A stretch of DNA of 5,624 nucleotides, from positions 1 through 5,624 of the forward strand of contig CBCSOX010000176.1 in NCBI GenBank assembly GCA_965141735.1, written 5' to 3'. The DNA comes from Massilioclostridium sp965141735. Its GTDB lineage: Bacteria; Bacillota; Clostridia; Oscillospirales; Ruminococcaceae. The stretch's first letter is position 1; each line of letters opens with the position of its first letter. The notes beneath the pieces are model-generated. The model saw nothing but the letters and a program-made list of their open reading frames with translations. It ran no database searches and had not been told where the DNA came from. Below are positions 1-5,315 of this stretch, piece after piece. The translations under genes were made by a program, and so were the position numbers.

Positions 1-507
1 CAGCTCGCGGACGGTATCCGCGATCACCTTTTGCGGCGACCAGGCACCTGACTGCATCGCGAAATACGCCCGGTCGAGTAATTTTTCAAACGCCCGGTCT
101 GCTGTTTTGGCGGTAGTGCGGGTGAGGTTTTTGAGCGCCCCCTGTGCGTTTTTGACGCCAGCCTTGATGACACGATCAAATTCCTCCGATCGAAAATACT
201 GCTTCGGCTGCATCCCGGCGCGGCGGTAGACCTTGTCGTCCTCCGCCAGGCTGTCGATGCAGGCGTCGCGGAACAGCTTGGCGAGCTGCTTGCGGGAGAG
301 GCCTGACGCCTGTGAGATGCGTTTTGCAATCTCGCCGTTGGATAGCCGCAGCTGCCGGGCCTTTTCGACCTGCCATTTTGCTGTCGGCGTGAGGTAATTG
401 GCCTTGGTAATCCGTCGGGCGATGTCACGGATAATCTCATCTTCCAGATCGGAGACAATCTTCGTCCACTTGCGGGGGAGATCGTCCAGATACTGCGGCG
501 ACAGCAT
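1..507 (-). CDS. Phage minor capsid protein 2 (minor head protein), N-terminal part, cut by the left window edge
   Basis: The minus strand reads open from an ATG at 507-505 to base 1, giving 169 residues with no stop, so the C-terminus lies outside the window. The protein begins MLSPQYLDDLPRKW and has an N-terminal segment LEDEIIRDIARRI (residues 21-33), then TAKWQVEKARQL (42-53), an HTH-like stretch SNGEIAKRISQASGLSRKQLAKLF (56-79), and DDKVYRRAGM (90-99). This layout, helical and rich in charged residues, is that of the Phage_min_cap2 family found just after A118-type portals in Gram-positive phages. Members sit at or near the portal vertex inside the head and may help head assembly. Its ATG shares one base with the portal stop codon (TAATG), which implies translational coupling. 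Family assignment is from recognition of sequence pattern and position; a Mu F-like head morphogenesis protein is the main alternative. Confidence 0.85.
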   Translation of the reverse strand, partial: MLSPQYLDDLPRKWTKIVSDLEDEIIRDIARRITKANYLTPTAKWQVEKARQLRLSNGEIAKRISQASGLSRKQLAKLFRDACIDSLAEDDKVYRRAGMQPKQYFRSEEFDRVIKAGVKNAQGALKNLTRTTAKTADRAFEKLLDRAYFAMQSGAWSPQKVIADTVREL

Positions 508-2012
508 TATCCATCACCGTCCCCAAGATCATTTAGACCATCGTCATCCTCCATTTCTCCTGTTTCGATTGCCTCAATGGCCGCCCTAGCTGTTGTCTCA
601 TCTTCACCGTACCACTTGGCCCGGAACTCCCATTTGGCCATGATTTGATCGCGTACATCCTCCTTGTCCCGCAGCCGCTCGCTTTCTTTGTCAATGATGA
701 TCGAGTCGTCAAACTGTATCTTGATGTTGGCGTCCGCTTTAATGGACGGGTCAATGCAGGTCTTGCCCAGCCAAAGGATCGCCTTGGTTAGCTGCACCAG
801 GAATGCTTCGACGTTGATATAGTGCTTGTTTGCATTCTGCACCATATCCTGACGATCTCCGTTGTACTGGGTTGCAGTAACCACCGAAGAGCTCGAATTA
901 AACTGGTAGTGCTTGAGCCCGAGCCCAGCCTTAAAGCTGAGGCAATCGAGTTCAAATTGGATACCTGTTGTGTTTTCTTCCACCCTCAATTGAGGGTTGT
1001 GCTCCTGAATCAGCTGGTTACTTTCGCCTGACATGCTGGATGCCCCTTCAACATATACAAAAAGCTGCTGGCCTGCGTCGTCCGGCGTGATGAATCGGCC
1101 CTGATCGTCCTGCTGCAAAAGGTTCTTAGACATGAATACTTTCTTCATGCCCAATTTGAAATCACAGTTCAGGTTGTTATACGCGAGATCGACACCCTTG
1201 AGGCAGTCGATGCAGTTTTCGATCACGCTGATCCCATGACCGCTGTCAGGATATTGTCGGTGATTCAAATTGTTGACCACCGCAAATTTAAGGATGCTGA
1301 ACAGTGGAATCGGGGATTTCGTTTCCCATTTTGCCAGTTTTCCTTTCGGAAGATCGGCGCGCGTCAGCGTCTGGCCGTCCTCCCCGATGTGGAAATATTC
1401 GTTCTCGATTACATAACAGCTGTTGCCGTCCAAGGTGTGCATCTCAAGATAGAGCGTTGGCTTTCCCAGTAAGGTCTTTTTGCTGCAGAACGCCACCTCG
1501 GTGATCTCGTCATCCTCCCAGGAGAGGGGGATGATGCAATCCGCTGTAATGTAACTGAGATGAATCCGCGCGTCTGCATCCGGGATAACCTCTCCGTCAG
1601 ACAACCGGTTGGTCATTCCCTTCACCCGAGCCACCACCGCGCCGGTGCCGCTCCAGGCAGTTTTCTCGACAAGTGCGTTTGCTCTTGGCCAGAACTTGTT
1701 GGAGCCGAGCACTCCGCCGGTGCCCTCGCCCTCCTTGCCGATCAAAAATCTGGAGGCTTTCTCATCATCGACGACAATCTCCGTCTTGTCGTTGAGCAGG
1801 ATCGACGCCCAGTCCTCGCAGACCTTCTTGCCCATGTCTAGGACATACATGTCCCGCTCCACGATCTTTTCGCCGTCCGATATTTTGTACCGGTGGAACG
1901 GCTTGTGGAATCCCTCCCACCAGTCCCGCCACTCGTCGATCTTGCTGTAGATATTCGAGGTGAGGCTGCACCCAAACTTTTTGTTCAGGTAATCGAGTAT
2001 CTGTGTGTACAA
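507..2012 (-). CDS. Phage portal protein, A118/SPP1-gp6-like family
   Basis: A 501-residue protein, the usual size for a portal. Portals form the dodecameric ring at one head vertex through which DNA is pumped in and later ejected, and they dock the terminase. The N-terminal stretch with EWRDWWEGFHKPFHRY (residues 27-42), followed by LDMGKKVCEDWASILLNDK (58-76), is characteristic of A118-family portals. A central region has NLNHRQYPDSGHGISVIEN, another typical element, and the C-terminus is a strongly acidic tail (EDDDGLNDLGDGDG). The start is a TTG at 2012-2010; no in-frame ATG or GTG lies nearby, and a strong GGGGGG-containing ribosome site overlapping the large terminase stop sits a suitable distance upstream. 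The gap to the terminase gene is 13 bases. The Mu equivalent at this spot (gp29, DUF935) is a different portal family, so this points to module exchange. Confidence 0.93.
   Translation of the reverse strand: MYTQILDYLNKKFGCSLTSNIYSKIDEWRDWWEGFHKPFHRYKISDGEKIVERDMYVLDMGKKVCEDWASILLNDKTEIVVDDEKASRFLIGKEGEGTGGVLGSNKFWPRANALVEKTAWSGTGAVVARVKGMTNRLSDGEVIPDADARIHLSYITADCIIPLSWEDDEITEVAFCSKKTLLGKPTLYLEMHTLDGNSCYVIENEYFHIGEDGQTLTRADLPKGKLAKWETKSPIPLFSILKFAVVNNLNHRQYPDSGHGISVIENCIDCLKGVDLAYNNLNCDFKLGMKKVFMSKNLLQQDDQGRFITPDDAGQQLFVYVEGASSMSGESNQLIQEHNPQLRVEENTTGIQFELDCLSFKAGLGLKHYQFNSSSSVVTATQYNGDRQDMVQNANKHYINVEAFLVQLTKAILWLGKTCIDPSIKADANIKIQFDDSIIIDKESERLRDKEDVRDQIMAKWEFRAKWYGEDETTARAAIEAIETGEMEDDDGLNDLGDGDG
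982..997. repeat. 16-bp perfect palindrome inside the portal gene
   Basis: ACCCTCAATTGAGGGT is a perfect inverted repeat with no spacer, lying in the codons for the NPQLRVE region of the portal. A perfect 16-bp palindrome is not expected often in a window this size (my estimate is roughly one chance in ten), so it could be a protein-binding site or simply coincidence within coding sequence. There is no T tract suggesting a terminator. Confidence 0.5.
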
Positions 2013-2025
2013 TCTTTCACCCCCC

Positions 2026-3684
2026 TTACAGTTTCAATACTTCGATCATTTCGGCGATGCCGGAAAGAGCATCCTCCGCGTCGTCGTGCTGGTTTTTGCC
2101 GTCCCGCTGGTATTTGTGCAAATGCTTGTACAGCTCTGGCCAGCGGGATCCCCAGTTGTCAGGCCAATAGACGTGCTGCATCACCCACCAGGCGTTGGAT
2201 ATGATGCGGGCCTTTTTGTTTTTCGATTGGTGGAACCAGTCCACCGTGGTGGCGTAGTTATGCAGCACGGTCTGCAGATACCGCAGCACCGACCGGGCAA
2301 AGCCCCGGCCTCCGTTGTTGGACTCGATCTCCGCCCGTCGGGTTTTGTGCTCATCGAGCTTGCGGGCGGTCAGCTCCTCGGTGATTTCCATACCCTCTTG
2401 CGTGTAAACGACATCGAGGATGTACGCCTCATGGTTGTATACTCCGAAGATGTAGGCGCAGAGATAGTCGCTGCCCTCGTCGGCGGTGTCGACGTAGGCG
2501 TAGACTCCCCGCCACTTGGTCGATAGCTGATTGTACAGGTCGCTGCCGTAGGTCTTGAACCCCTGCGAGTACAGGCGGCCCTTGACGTCGATAGGCTCCT
2601 GCTGGTAGTTGGCGGCTACAATTTCTGGACTCATTGTTTTCGACAGCATCTCATATTTGTCACGAGTCAGGATGTCGTCGCAGAGCATGGTTCCGTTATT
2701 TTGCAGCGCCTTCATCTCCACGCAGCGGACAGGGGTTCCAATGGACTCAAAATGTTCCTTTGCCCACCCAGCGAGATCGCCGGACGCCCAGCGGGTCATA
2801 ACGATGATGATTTTTCCGTCCTTTTCAAGACGGGAGAGCATCGTGTCGGAGAACCATTTCTGCTGCCCCTCCAAGAGAGCTTCATTCGACGCTTCGTAGT
2901 GATTTTTCACCAGGTCGTCGATTAATTCTAGCGACGCGCCGAAGCCGGTCGCGGTGCCTTCGGGGGAGGTAGCGAGATATGACGAGTAGGCTCCTTCGAG
3001 GCTCCACAGGTGCATGGCACTATCCCCGCGTTTTATTTTGGATTCGGGAAAGATATCGCTGTACACAACGATATCGTCACTGGCCTTTTTCTCCTGAATG
3101 TCATTCCGGACGGTTTTTGAAAACACCGTGGACAACGTCTTGTTGTAGGATGCCGTCATGATTTTGGCGTTGACGTCAATTCCAAAGACCCATTCGGTAA
3201 ACAGCGACAGGGTATAGGACTTGCCGTGACGAGGTGGGAGGTTGATGAGGAGCACCATGTCGTCCCCAGCGTAAAAATCCTGTAAGGTGCGGCATAGCTT
3301 TTTGAGGTAAATACGGTTTTCCCGGTAGAAGTTTGGCGCTTTGAGGCGGCAGTACCACCAGAAATCCCGCCGGGCAAGCTCGATCATGGCAAGCTGCTGC
3401 ATTGCAACGTTTTTCTTTTTTTCTGACAGACGCACCAGCTTTTCAAGCTGCGTATCGTTTAAATCTGCAAGCTCTCGCTTGAGGTCATCAAGTGTCTGTA
3501 TTCGACCTATGATTTCAGATTGGTTTTTCTGGCGTTTAAAAAACAGTTTCAGAAGATACCTGAGATCGTTTAAATCGTAAAATACAGGCTGTTGTGGTTC
3601 TGCCGCTTCTTTTCGGAGATTCTCCTCAGCCTGTTTGAGAGACTCAAATAGGATGTTGATCGCCCGCTTTTTTCTTTTGTTCAC
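2026..3684 (-). CDS. terL: Phage terminase large subunit (packaging ATPase and nuclease)
   Basis: A 552-residue packaging motor protein that hydrolyses ATP to pump DNA through the portal and cuts the concatemer or host-flanked DNA. Residues 1-105 are a charged, helical extension with possible coiled coil. The ATPase follows: Walker A-like LPPRHGKS (149-156), Walker B-like LELIDD (252-257, D256/D257), and a coupling motif IIIVMTRW (292-299). The C-terminal RNase H-fold nuclease shows YVDTADEGSD (D399), IESNNGG (E454) and HDDAEDALSG (D535/D538), so all three acidic clusters are intact. The C-terminal half resembles the psiM2 ORF9-type terminase domain. The start is GTG at 3684-3682: an ATG overlaps at 3686 but is out of frame and hits TGA after one codon. 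A perfect AAAGGAGG (3702-3695) lies 10 bases before the GTG. This is the first gene after the structured leader, so it is the likely target of control. Confidence 0.96.
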   Translation of the reverse strand: MNKRKKRAINILFESLKQAEENLRKEAAEPQQPVFYDLNDLRYLLKLFFKRQKNQSEIIGRIQTLDDLKRELADLNDTQLEKLVRLSEKKKNVAMQQLAMIELARRDFWWYCRLKAPNFYRENRIYLKKLCRTLQDFYAGDDMVLLINLPPRHGKSYTLSLFTEWVFGIDVNAKIMTASYNKTLSTVFSKTVRNDIQEKKASDDIVVYSDIFPESKIKRGDSAMHLWSLEGAYSSYLATSPEGTATGFGASLELIDDLVKNHYEASNEALLEGQQKWFSDTMLSRLEKDGKIIIVMTRWASGDLAGWAKEHFESIGTPVRCVEMKALQNNGTMLCDDILTRDKYEMLSKTMSPEIVAANYQQEPIDVKGRLYSQGFKTYGSDLYNQLSTKWRGVYAYVDTADEGSDYLCAYIFGVYNHEAYILDVVYTQEGMEITEELTARKLDEHKTRRAEIESNNGGRGFARSVLRYLQTVLHNYATTVDWFHQSKNKKARIISNAWWVMQHVYWPDNWGSRWPELYKHLHKYQRDGKNQHDDAEDALSGIAEMIEVLKL

Positions 3685-3692
3685 ATCGACAT

Positions 3693-3726
3693 CGCCTCCT
3701 TTGCAAAAATGGGCGCAAAGAAAGCG
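3693..3726 (-). promoter_or_regulatory. Hairpin that sequesters the terL ribosome site
   Basis: In the minus-strand RNA, CGCUUUCUUUGC (3726-3715) pairs with GCAAAGGAGGCG (3704-3693): 12 unbroken pairs, ten Watson-Crick and two G-U, around a 10-base loop (3714-3705). The 3' arm contains the entire AAAGGAGG of terL. This is the shape of a translational off-switch. Its 5' arm overlaps the 3' arm of the upstream hairpin at 3722-3740, so the two cannot both form completely. The pairing is read directly from sequence; its use as a switch is inference. Confidence 0.65.
3695..3702 (-). promoter_or_regulatory. Strong ribosome binding site of terL (AAAGGAGG)
   Basis: AAAGGAGG on the minus strand, 10 bases before the GTG start of terL. 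It decides the start: an ATG only two bases after it (3693-3691) reads ATG TCG ATG TGA and ends at once. That micro-reading-frame of three codons overlaps the GTG start and could itself affect initiation. The whole site lies in the 3' arm of a 12-bp stem. Confidence 0.85.
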
Positions 3727-3740
3727 CCGTAAAGGCGCTT
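3705..3740 (-). terminator. Overlapping terminator-like hairpins ahead of terL
   Basis: Hairpin A: AAGCGCC (3740-3734), loop of 5, GGCGCUU (3728-3722), followed by UCUUUG; the end of the stem and the tail together read CUUUCUUU. Hairpin B: GGCGC (3728-3724), loop UUUCUUU, GCGCC (3716-3712), followed by CAUUUUU (3711-3705). Both resemble intrinsic terminators, but each is imperfect: A has a U tract broken by C, and B has a short stem and two bases before its U run. They share the GGCGC segment and are therefore mutually exclusive. A terminator between an antiterminator gene and the operon it precedes is what a LoaP circuit would need. Confidence 0.5.
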
Positions 3741-3751
3741 CATTGCTTTGG

Positions 3752-3767
3752 CAGGTAATTTGACCTG
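3752..3767. repeat. Small inverted repeat CAGGT-N6-ACCTG
   Basis: CAGGT (3752-3756) and ACCTG (3763-3767) flank a 6-base AT-rich centre. It could be a half-site pair for a dimeric DNA-binding protein or a weak 5-bp RNA hairpin just upstream of the terminator-like hairpins. It is short, so chance is possible. Confidence 0.35.
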
Positions 3768-3786
3768 TAATTGTTTGCTGTTTGAG

Positions 3787-3814
3787 TTAAACGCTGTTAA
3801 ACGGTTCTTAAACG
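3787..3814. repeat. Three helically phased TTAAACG direct repeats
   Basis: TTAAACG occurs at 3787-3793, 3797-3803 and 3808-3814, all in the same orientation, with starts 10 and 11 bases apart, about one DNA turn. The units extend as TTAAACGC, TTAAACGG and TTAAACGC, and the two leftmost are preceded by G. Such phasing puts all copies on one face of the helix and is typical of operator or activator arrays; in the minus-strand RNA they read CGUUUAA three times. No known binding protein is identified. Confidence 0.6.
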
Positions 3815-3848
3815 CCATCCCGATTTCGAAGAGCGAGCTTCGCCATCC
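3813..3848. repeat. 8-bp direct repeat CGCCATCC flanking the hairpin region
   Basis: CGCCATCC lies at 3813-3820 and again at 3841-3848, 28 bases start to start. One copy is in the 5' arm of the hairpin at 3819-3851 (minus-strand RNA) and the other straddles the end of its 3' arm. It may mark a duplication or a pair of binding half-sites, or may be chance. Confidence 0.4.
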
Positions 3849-3851
3849 GGG
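3819..3851 (-). promoter_or_regulatory. Two-helix hairpin after loaP, candidate LoaP recognition RNA
   Basis: In the minus-strand RNA, CCCG (3851-3848) pairs with CGGG (3822-3819). After a bulged G, AU (3846-3845) can pair with AU (3824-3823). A GG/AA purine internal loop follows (3844-3843 against 3826-3825), and an upper helix CGAAG/CUUCG (3842-3838 with 3831-3827) closes a six-base loop CUCGCU. It starts 25 bases after the loaP stop and precedes the terminator-like hairpins. LoaP proteins are known to need a small RNA hairpin in the leaders they control, and this is the best candidate here. I cannot confirm that it matches the described LoaP element. Confidence 0.5.
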
Positions 3852-3876
3852 ACTATTCGGTCTCGGCGGACTACGG

Positions 3877-4428
3877 TTATTTCGGCGGTTTGTTCCTCCC
3901 GGGACGCATCAACCGGGCGGCGTCTGCCGCATCCTTGCGCTGGTCATCAACAATACTGATTGACAGCTTGATCTGCTTGGGGTTGCCGCAAAAGGTGACC
4001 TCAACGGTCGCTTTGCGGCTGTGCTTGTCGATCTTGACAACCCTGCCCCGCAACTCGGACAGGATGCCACCGATCACTTCGGCCGACCCATCCGGCAGAA
4101 TTCGCACCCTGCTTGGCTTGATCGGACGACCGCTATTGCAAATGGACAGGATGTACTGTTCTTCATCCTCACGCAGGGGGATCGGAGATTCATGCCCCAA
4201 AAACCGGATGACACCGATAGTAGATTTGACCCGGTAGTAGACCTCGCCGTCGAGATCAAGGCTGATAAAGAGGTAGCCGGGGAACAGGGTGTAGGGCTTA
4301 TCTTGCCAGTTGCCGCCCGAGCGAATCGCCCGCATTTCCACTGGAGAATATGCGGTATATCCCTTGCGGGATAGCTGCTTTCGGATTTCGGATTCCTTGC
4401 CGGTTTGAGCGTGGAGCACATACCACAT
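3877..4428 (-). CDS. loaP: LoaP-type NusG paralog, transcription antiterminator
   Basis: A 183-residue NusG-family protein counted from the ATG at 4428-4426. The NGN domain (about 1-95) opens MWYVLHAQTGKESEIRKQL and holds the conserved LFPGYLFI (48-55); it would bind the RNA polymerase clamp. YYRVKSTIGVIRFLG (64-78) and SPIPLREDEE (81-90) are close to the LoaP pattern. The KOW domain (about 118-160) includes RGRVVKIDKHSRKATVEVTF and ends KLSISIV, again LoaP-like, followed by a basic tail. LoaP promotes processive antitermination of long operons, using a leader RNA hairpin. A TTG just before the ATG is a possible alternative start, but the ATG overlaps the small terminase stop (TGATG), the usual coupled arrangement, with GGTGA six bases upstream. 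Placement between the two terminase genes suggests control of the late operon that begins downstream. A divergent core NusG is unlikely given this context. Confidence 0.9.
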   Translation of the reverse strand: MWYVLHAQTGKESEIRKQLSRKGYTAYSPVEMRAIRSGGNWQDKPYTLFPGYLFISLDLDGEVYYRVKSTIGVIRFLGHESPIPLREDEEQYILSICNSGRPIKPSRVRILPDGSAEVIGGILSELRGRVVKIDKHSRKATVEVTFCGNPKQIKLSISIVDDQRKDAADAARLMRPGRNKPPK

Positions 4429-4979
4429 CAACTGTCACCATCCTTTTTACTGTCTATGTAGGCGCTGACCTGCTTATACAGGTCGGGTCGCTCCTTGGCC
4501 ATGGTCTCCCAGACCATGGATTTGACCTGATCCATTCCATTTTCCAGGGCGTCCTGATTCTGTACCGCGATCCGTTTTTTGTATGCGGCGGCGCGAATTA
4601 AACCATTAGTTTGTTGGATCAACTTGTCTATCGGTACCCCTTCGAGTTGATCTTCGGTGACGTTCGCCAAAGCATTCAGGACGTGCTGGCTGCTCAGCCG
4701 GATCAGCGCCTCCGAGGTGTCGAGGTCGGGGTACTTCTCGACTTCTTCAATCAGCATCGAGAAGTTTTCTTGAGCGACATGGACCATTTCCACTGCTGCC
4801 AGGTATTTTTCCGCATACCGGCAGACTGACATCTGCGATACTTCCTCGCCGTTGGTATGGAGGTACTCGACGATCTCCCGGTAGGTGCTGCCGGTGAGCA
4901 GCATCTGCTCCACCGTCTCCTTAAGCGTCGGCTGTAGCCGGTCGATCTTTCCGACACTGCGCCTGCGTTTCTTGCCCAT
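4428..4979 (-). CDS. Phage terminase small subunit, DUF3486 (Mu gp27-like)
   Basis: A 183-residue protein close in length to Mu gp27. It has a basic N-terminus (MGKKRRRSVGKIDRL), a helix-turn-helix over about residues 20-60 (TYREIVEYLHTNGEEVSQMSVCRYAEKYL), then a long helical region with SEALIRLSSQHVLNALANV (89-107) and KLIQQTNGLIRAAAYKKRI (119-137), which is typical of DUF3486. Proteins of this family are encoded directly before the large terminase in Mu-like phages and are taken to be the DNA-recognising small subunit that loads the motor. The ATG lies three bases after the preceding stop, with GAGGTG six bases upstream. Unusually, a loaP gene separates it from the large subunit gene. The function is inferred from family and position. 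Confidence 0.85.
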   Translation of the reverse strand: MGKKRRRSVGKIDRLQPTLKETVEQMLLTGSTYREIVEYLHTNGEEVSQMSVCRYAEKYLAAVEMVHVAQENFSMLIEEVEKYPDLDTSEALIRLSSQHVLNALANVTEDQLEGVPIDKLIQQTNGLIRAAAYKKRIAVQNQDALENGMDQVKSMVWETMAKERPDLYKQVSAYIDSKKDGDS

Positions 4980-4982
4980 TTC

Positions 4983-5315
4983 CTACACCTCGACCTGCGC
5001 GTCTTTGATTTCACCTGCCAACAACCGGATGCCCAATGATGTGACCTTTGCCTCCAACTCCGCATAGTCGGTGTCCGCGATTGTGGTATCCTGATGCCCG
5101 TCGATGGTGCGCAGCTTGATATATCCTTCTTCGCTCAAAAAATTGATGCTATCTAAAAATTTAGATTCATCCATTTTATCCAGGGCATACCTGACATCCG
5201 GCAATGATTCAAATTGGTGCCGCAGGATGTTGATTACTAACAGGACTTTTGCGTTGTTCCTCTTGAATTCACTGGCCCGCATGTTGCGGAGCATGGCGTC
5301 CTTGTCAATTGGCAT
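4983..5315 (-). CDS. Small phage protein with winged-helix-like fold, in the Mu gp26 position
   Basis: A 110-residue soluble protein with no membrane segment. Residues about 18-60 are helical. FLDSINFLSEEGYIKLRTI (54-72) looks like the recognition helix and start of the wing of a winged helix, and it ends with VTSLGIRLLAGEIKDAQVEV, the 'T-x-x-G-I-x-L-L' ending common in small phage proteins of this kind. It lies between the membrane coiled-coil protein and the DUF3486 small terminase, the place held by gp26 in Mu-like phages; no biochemical role is known to me. The start ATG has GGAGG eight bases upstream and lies inside the end of the preceding gene (11-base overlap). The fold assignment is by eye and moderate in strength. 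Confidence 0.75.
   Translation of the reverse strand: MPIDKDAMLRNMRASEFKRNNAKVLLVINILRHQFESLPDVRYALDKMDESKFLDSINFLSEEGYIKLRTIDGHQDTTIADTDYAELEAKVTSLGIRLLAGEIKDAQVEV

Larger units (their letters stand above)
3685..3876 (-). promoter_or_regulatory. Structured leader between loaP and the large terminase gene
   Basis: The only sizeable gap in the window: 192 bases with no coding potential. In transcription order it holds a two-helix hairpin (3851-3819), three phased TTAAACG repeats (3814-3787), a small inverted repeat (3767-3752), two terminator-like hairpins (3740-3705), and a stem that hides the terL ribosome site (3726-3693). I looked for a sigma-A promoter reading leftward and saw no convincing TTGACA/TATAAT pair, so either transcription arrives from upstream or an activator-dependent promoter is used. 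Its position directly after an antiterminator gene suggests a transcription and translation control leader. The individual elements are listed separately. Confidence 0.65.

Noticed and set aside
24..458. A 144-codon minus-strand frame rich in R, S and P
   Set aside because: It overlaps the minor capsid protein frame, which runs open from 507 to the window edge, matches a known family and couples to the portal stop. This frame has low-complexity composition and no supporting start.
2005..2526. A 173-codon plus-strand reading frame opposite the C-terminal part of terL
   Set aside because: It is wholly antisense to a confidently identified gene, has no recognisable domain, and reflects the codon use of the opposite strand.
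3415..3421. A AAA AAG slippery heptamer in frame within terL (codons 88-90), as in the dnaX -1 frameshift site
   Set aside because: The stretch encodes a lysine-rich segment upstream of the ATPase domain, the zero frame continues into an intact terminase, and I see no obvious stimulatory ribosome site or hairpin. Chance is the simpler explanation.
3450..3572. Three CGTTTAA matches inside the start of terL, resembling the leader repeats in opposite orientation
   Set aside because: Two encode the same peptide DLND with the same codons, spacing is irregular, and the region is coding and AT-rich, so they are likely coincidental.
3685..3876. A possible small gene in the gap between loaP and terL
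   Set aside because: No reading frame of useful length with a ribosome site is present on either strand; the interval is dominated by inverted and direct repeats.
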